Shown: positions 5,880-6,033 of the stretch, one piece after another
Layout: the number at the start of each line of letters is the position of its first letter
How positions within the stretch are numbered: the first letter of the stretch is position 1
Source of the DNA: Paenibacillaceae bacterium
Lineage (GTDB): Bacteria; Bacillota; Bacilli; Paenibacillales; YIM-B00363
NCBI GenBank assembly: GCA_018969805.1
Contig: JAGWXQ010000096.1
Span: 1 to 6,033, forward strand
Length of the DNA: 6,033 nucleotides
Reading direction: 5' to 3'
Translations under genes and position numbers: made by a program
The notes under the pieces: model-generated
The model's database searches: none
What the model was told of the DNA's origin: nothing
The model's input: the letters and a program-made list of their open reading frames with translations, nothing else

Positions 5880-5915
5880 TACCTTGGCTCGTACGGTGGC
5901 GTGACCGCTCAAGAC

Positions 5916-5944
5916 ATCGTACCACATGATCCGGCAATGCGCAA
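5916..5944 (-). promoter_or_regulatory. Possible rplU promoter (extended -10)
   Basis: On the minus strand TTGCGC (5944-5939) and TACGAT (5921-5916) are separated by 17 nt, and TGG directly precedes the second box, giving an extended -10 (TGnTACGAT). The -35 box matches the TTGACA consensus only in TTG. It lies 5 nt after the stop of the upstream SLH gene and would give a leader of roughly 190 nt before rplU, a sensible position for the ribosomal-protein operon. Read by eye; no start-site evidence. Confidence 0.35.
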
Positions 5945-5948
5945 ATGT

Positions 5949-6033
5949 CTACATCGCAATATATTTTGAGATCGTGTACATGAGTGCAGCTGCTTCCGTC
6001 CGCGTTGCTTTGTCTTTGGGTTTAAATAATTTG
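5949..6033 (-). CDS. C-terminal end of an SLH-domain protein (cut by window edge)
   Basis: Reading the minus strand in the frame that starts at 6032 gives 27 codons and a TAG stop at 5951-5949; the rest of the gene is beyond the right edge. The peptide contains FKPKDKATRTEAAALMYTI, which fits the end of an S-layer-homology repeat, whose hallmark is a F-x-P...(T)R-A/T-E-A-A stretch. SLH repeats attach exported proteins to cell-wall polymers in Gram-positive bacteria and often occur as three copies at one end. If the call is right, this is the last repeat of a surface protein with the SLH anchor at its C-terminus. Only one partial repeat is visible, so the size, signal peptide and function of the protein are unknown. 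It is transcribed in the same direction as rplU, with 235 nt between them. Confidence 0.7.
   Translation of the reverse strand, partial: KLFKPKDKATRTEAAALMYTISKYIAM

Larger units (their letters stand above)
5714..5948 (-). other. Untranslated region upstream of rplU
   Basis: 235 nt between the SLH-gene stop and the rplU start. I find no convincing gene on either strand. It holds a possible promoter (5944-5916), a short CGTAC/GTACG stem at 5895-5878, a GC-rich inverted repeat (5879-5849), a stronger hairpin (5791-5762) and the rplU ribosome site (5729-5723). Firmicutes carry a structured RNA here (the L21 leader described in Rfam). Position and hairpins fit such an element, but I could not match its consensus from memory. 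Confidence 0.5.

Noticed and set aside
1..6033. Mobile elements, CRISPR arrays, tRNA or rRNA genes
   Set aside because: No transposase or integrase motif, no regularly spaced repeats, and no cloverleaf or rRNA-like stretch seen on either strand.

Overview
The window is a compact, single-strand stretch of a Gram-positive, spore-forming bacterium (Bacillota, Bacillales-like). Every gene I can support lies on the minus strand, so the order of transcription runs from the right edge to the left edge. The assignment rests on three things: the rplU-prp-rpmA-spo0B-obg order known from Bacillus and relatives, an L27 with the Firmicutes-type cleavable N-terminus next to its protease gene, and a Spo0B-type protein with the phosphorylatable His. 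I cannot name a genus. Base composition is roughly mid-50s % G+C by eye. Three of the internal genes start with GTG or TTG.

Layout, in transcription order: (1) 6033-5949, the last 27 codons of a gene ending in an S-layer-homology (SLH) motif. (2) 5948-5714, an untranslated region with a possible extended -10 promoter and two hairpins, in the place where Firmicutes carry the L21 leader. (3) 5713-4765, rplU (L21), prp (L27-processing cysteine protease) and rpmA (L27), joined by two ATGA overlaps. (4) 4764-4698, a gap with a 9-bp perfect hairpin that could terminate or attenuate transcription. (5) 4697-4071, a Spo0B-like sporulation phosphotransferase starting at TTG. (6) 4070-3951, a 120-nt gap with no convincing gene. 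(7) 3950-2661, obg (GTG start). (8) 2657-1377, hom; 1384-413, thrB; 422-1, the N-terminal part of pheA cut by the window edge.

The genes form three functional blocks that are probably at least partly co-transcribed: large-subunit ribosomal proteins and their maturation protease; the Spo0B/Obg pair linked to 50S assembly and entry into sporulation; and amino-acid biosynthesis (homoserine to phosphohomoserine, and prephenate to phenylpyruvate). In B. subtilis obg is followed by pheB-pheA. Here hom-thrB takes the position of pheB, and thrC is not between hom and thrB. I see no mobile element, CRISPR array, tRNA or rRNA. The window looks like conserved chromosomal backbone; the points of interest are variations on known themes, not a clearly new system.
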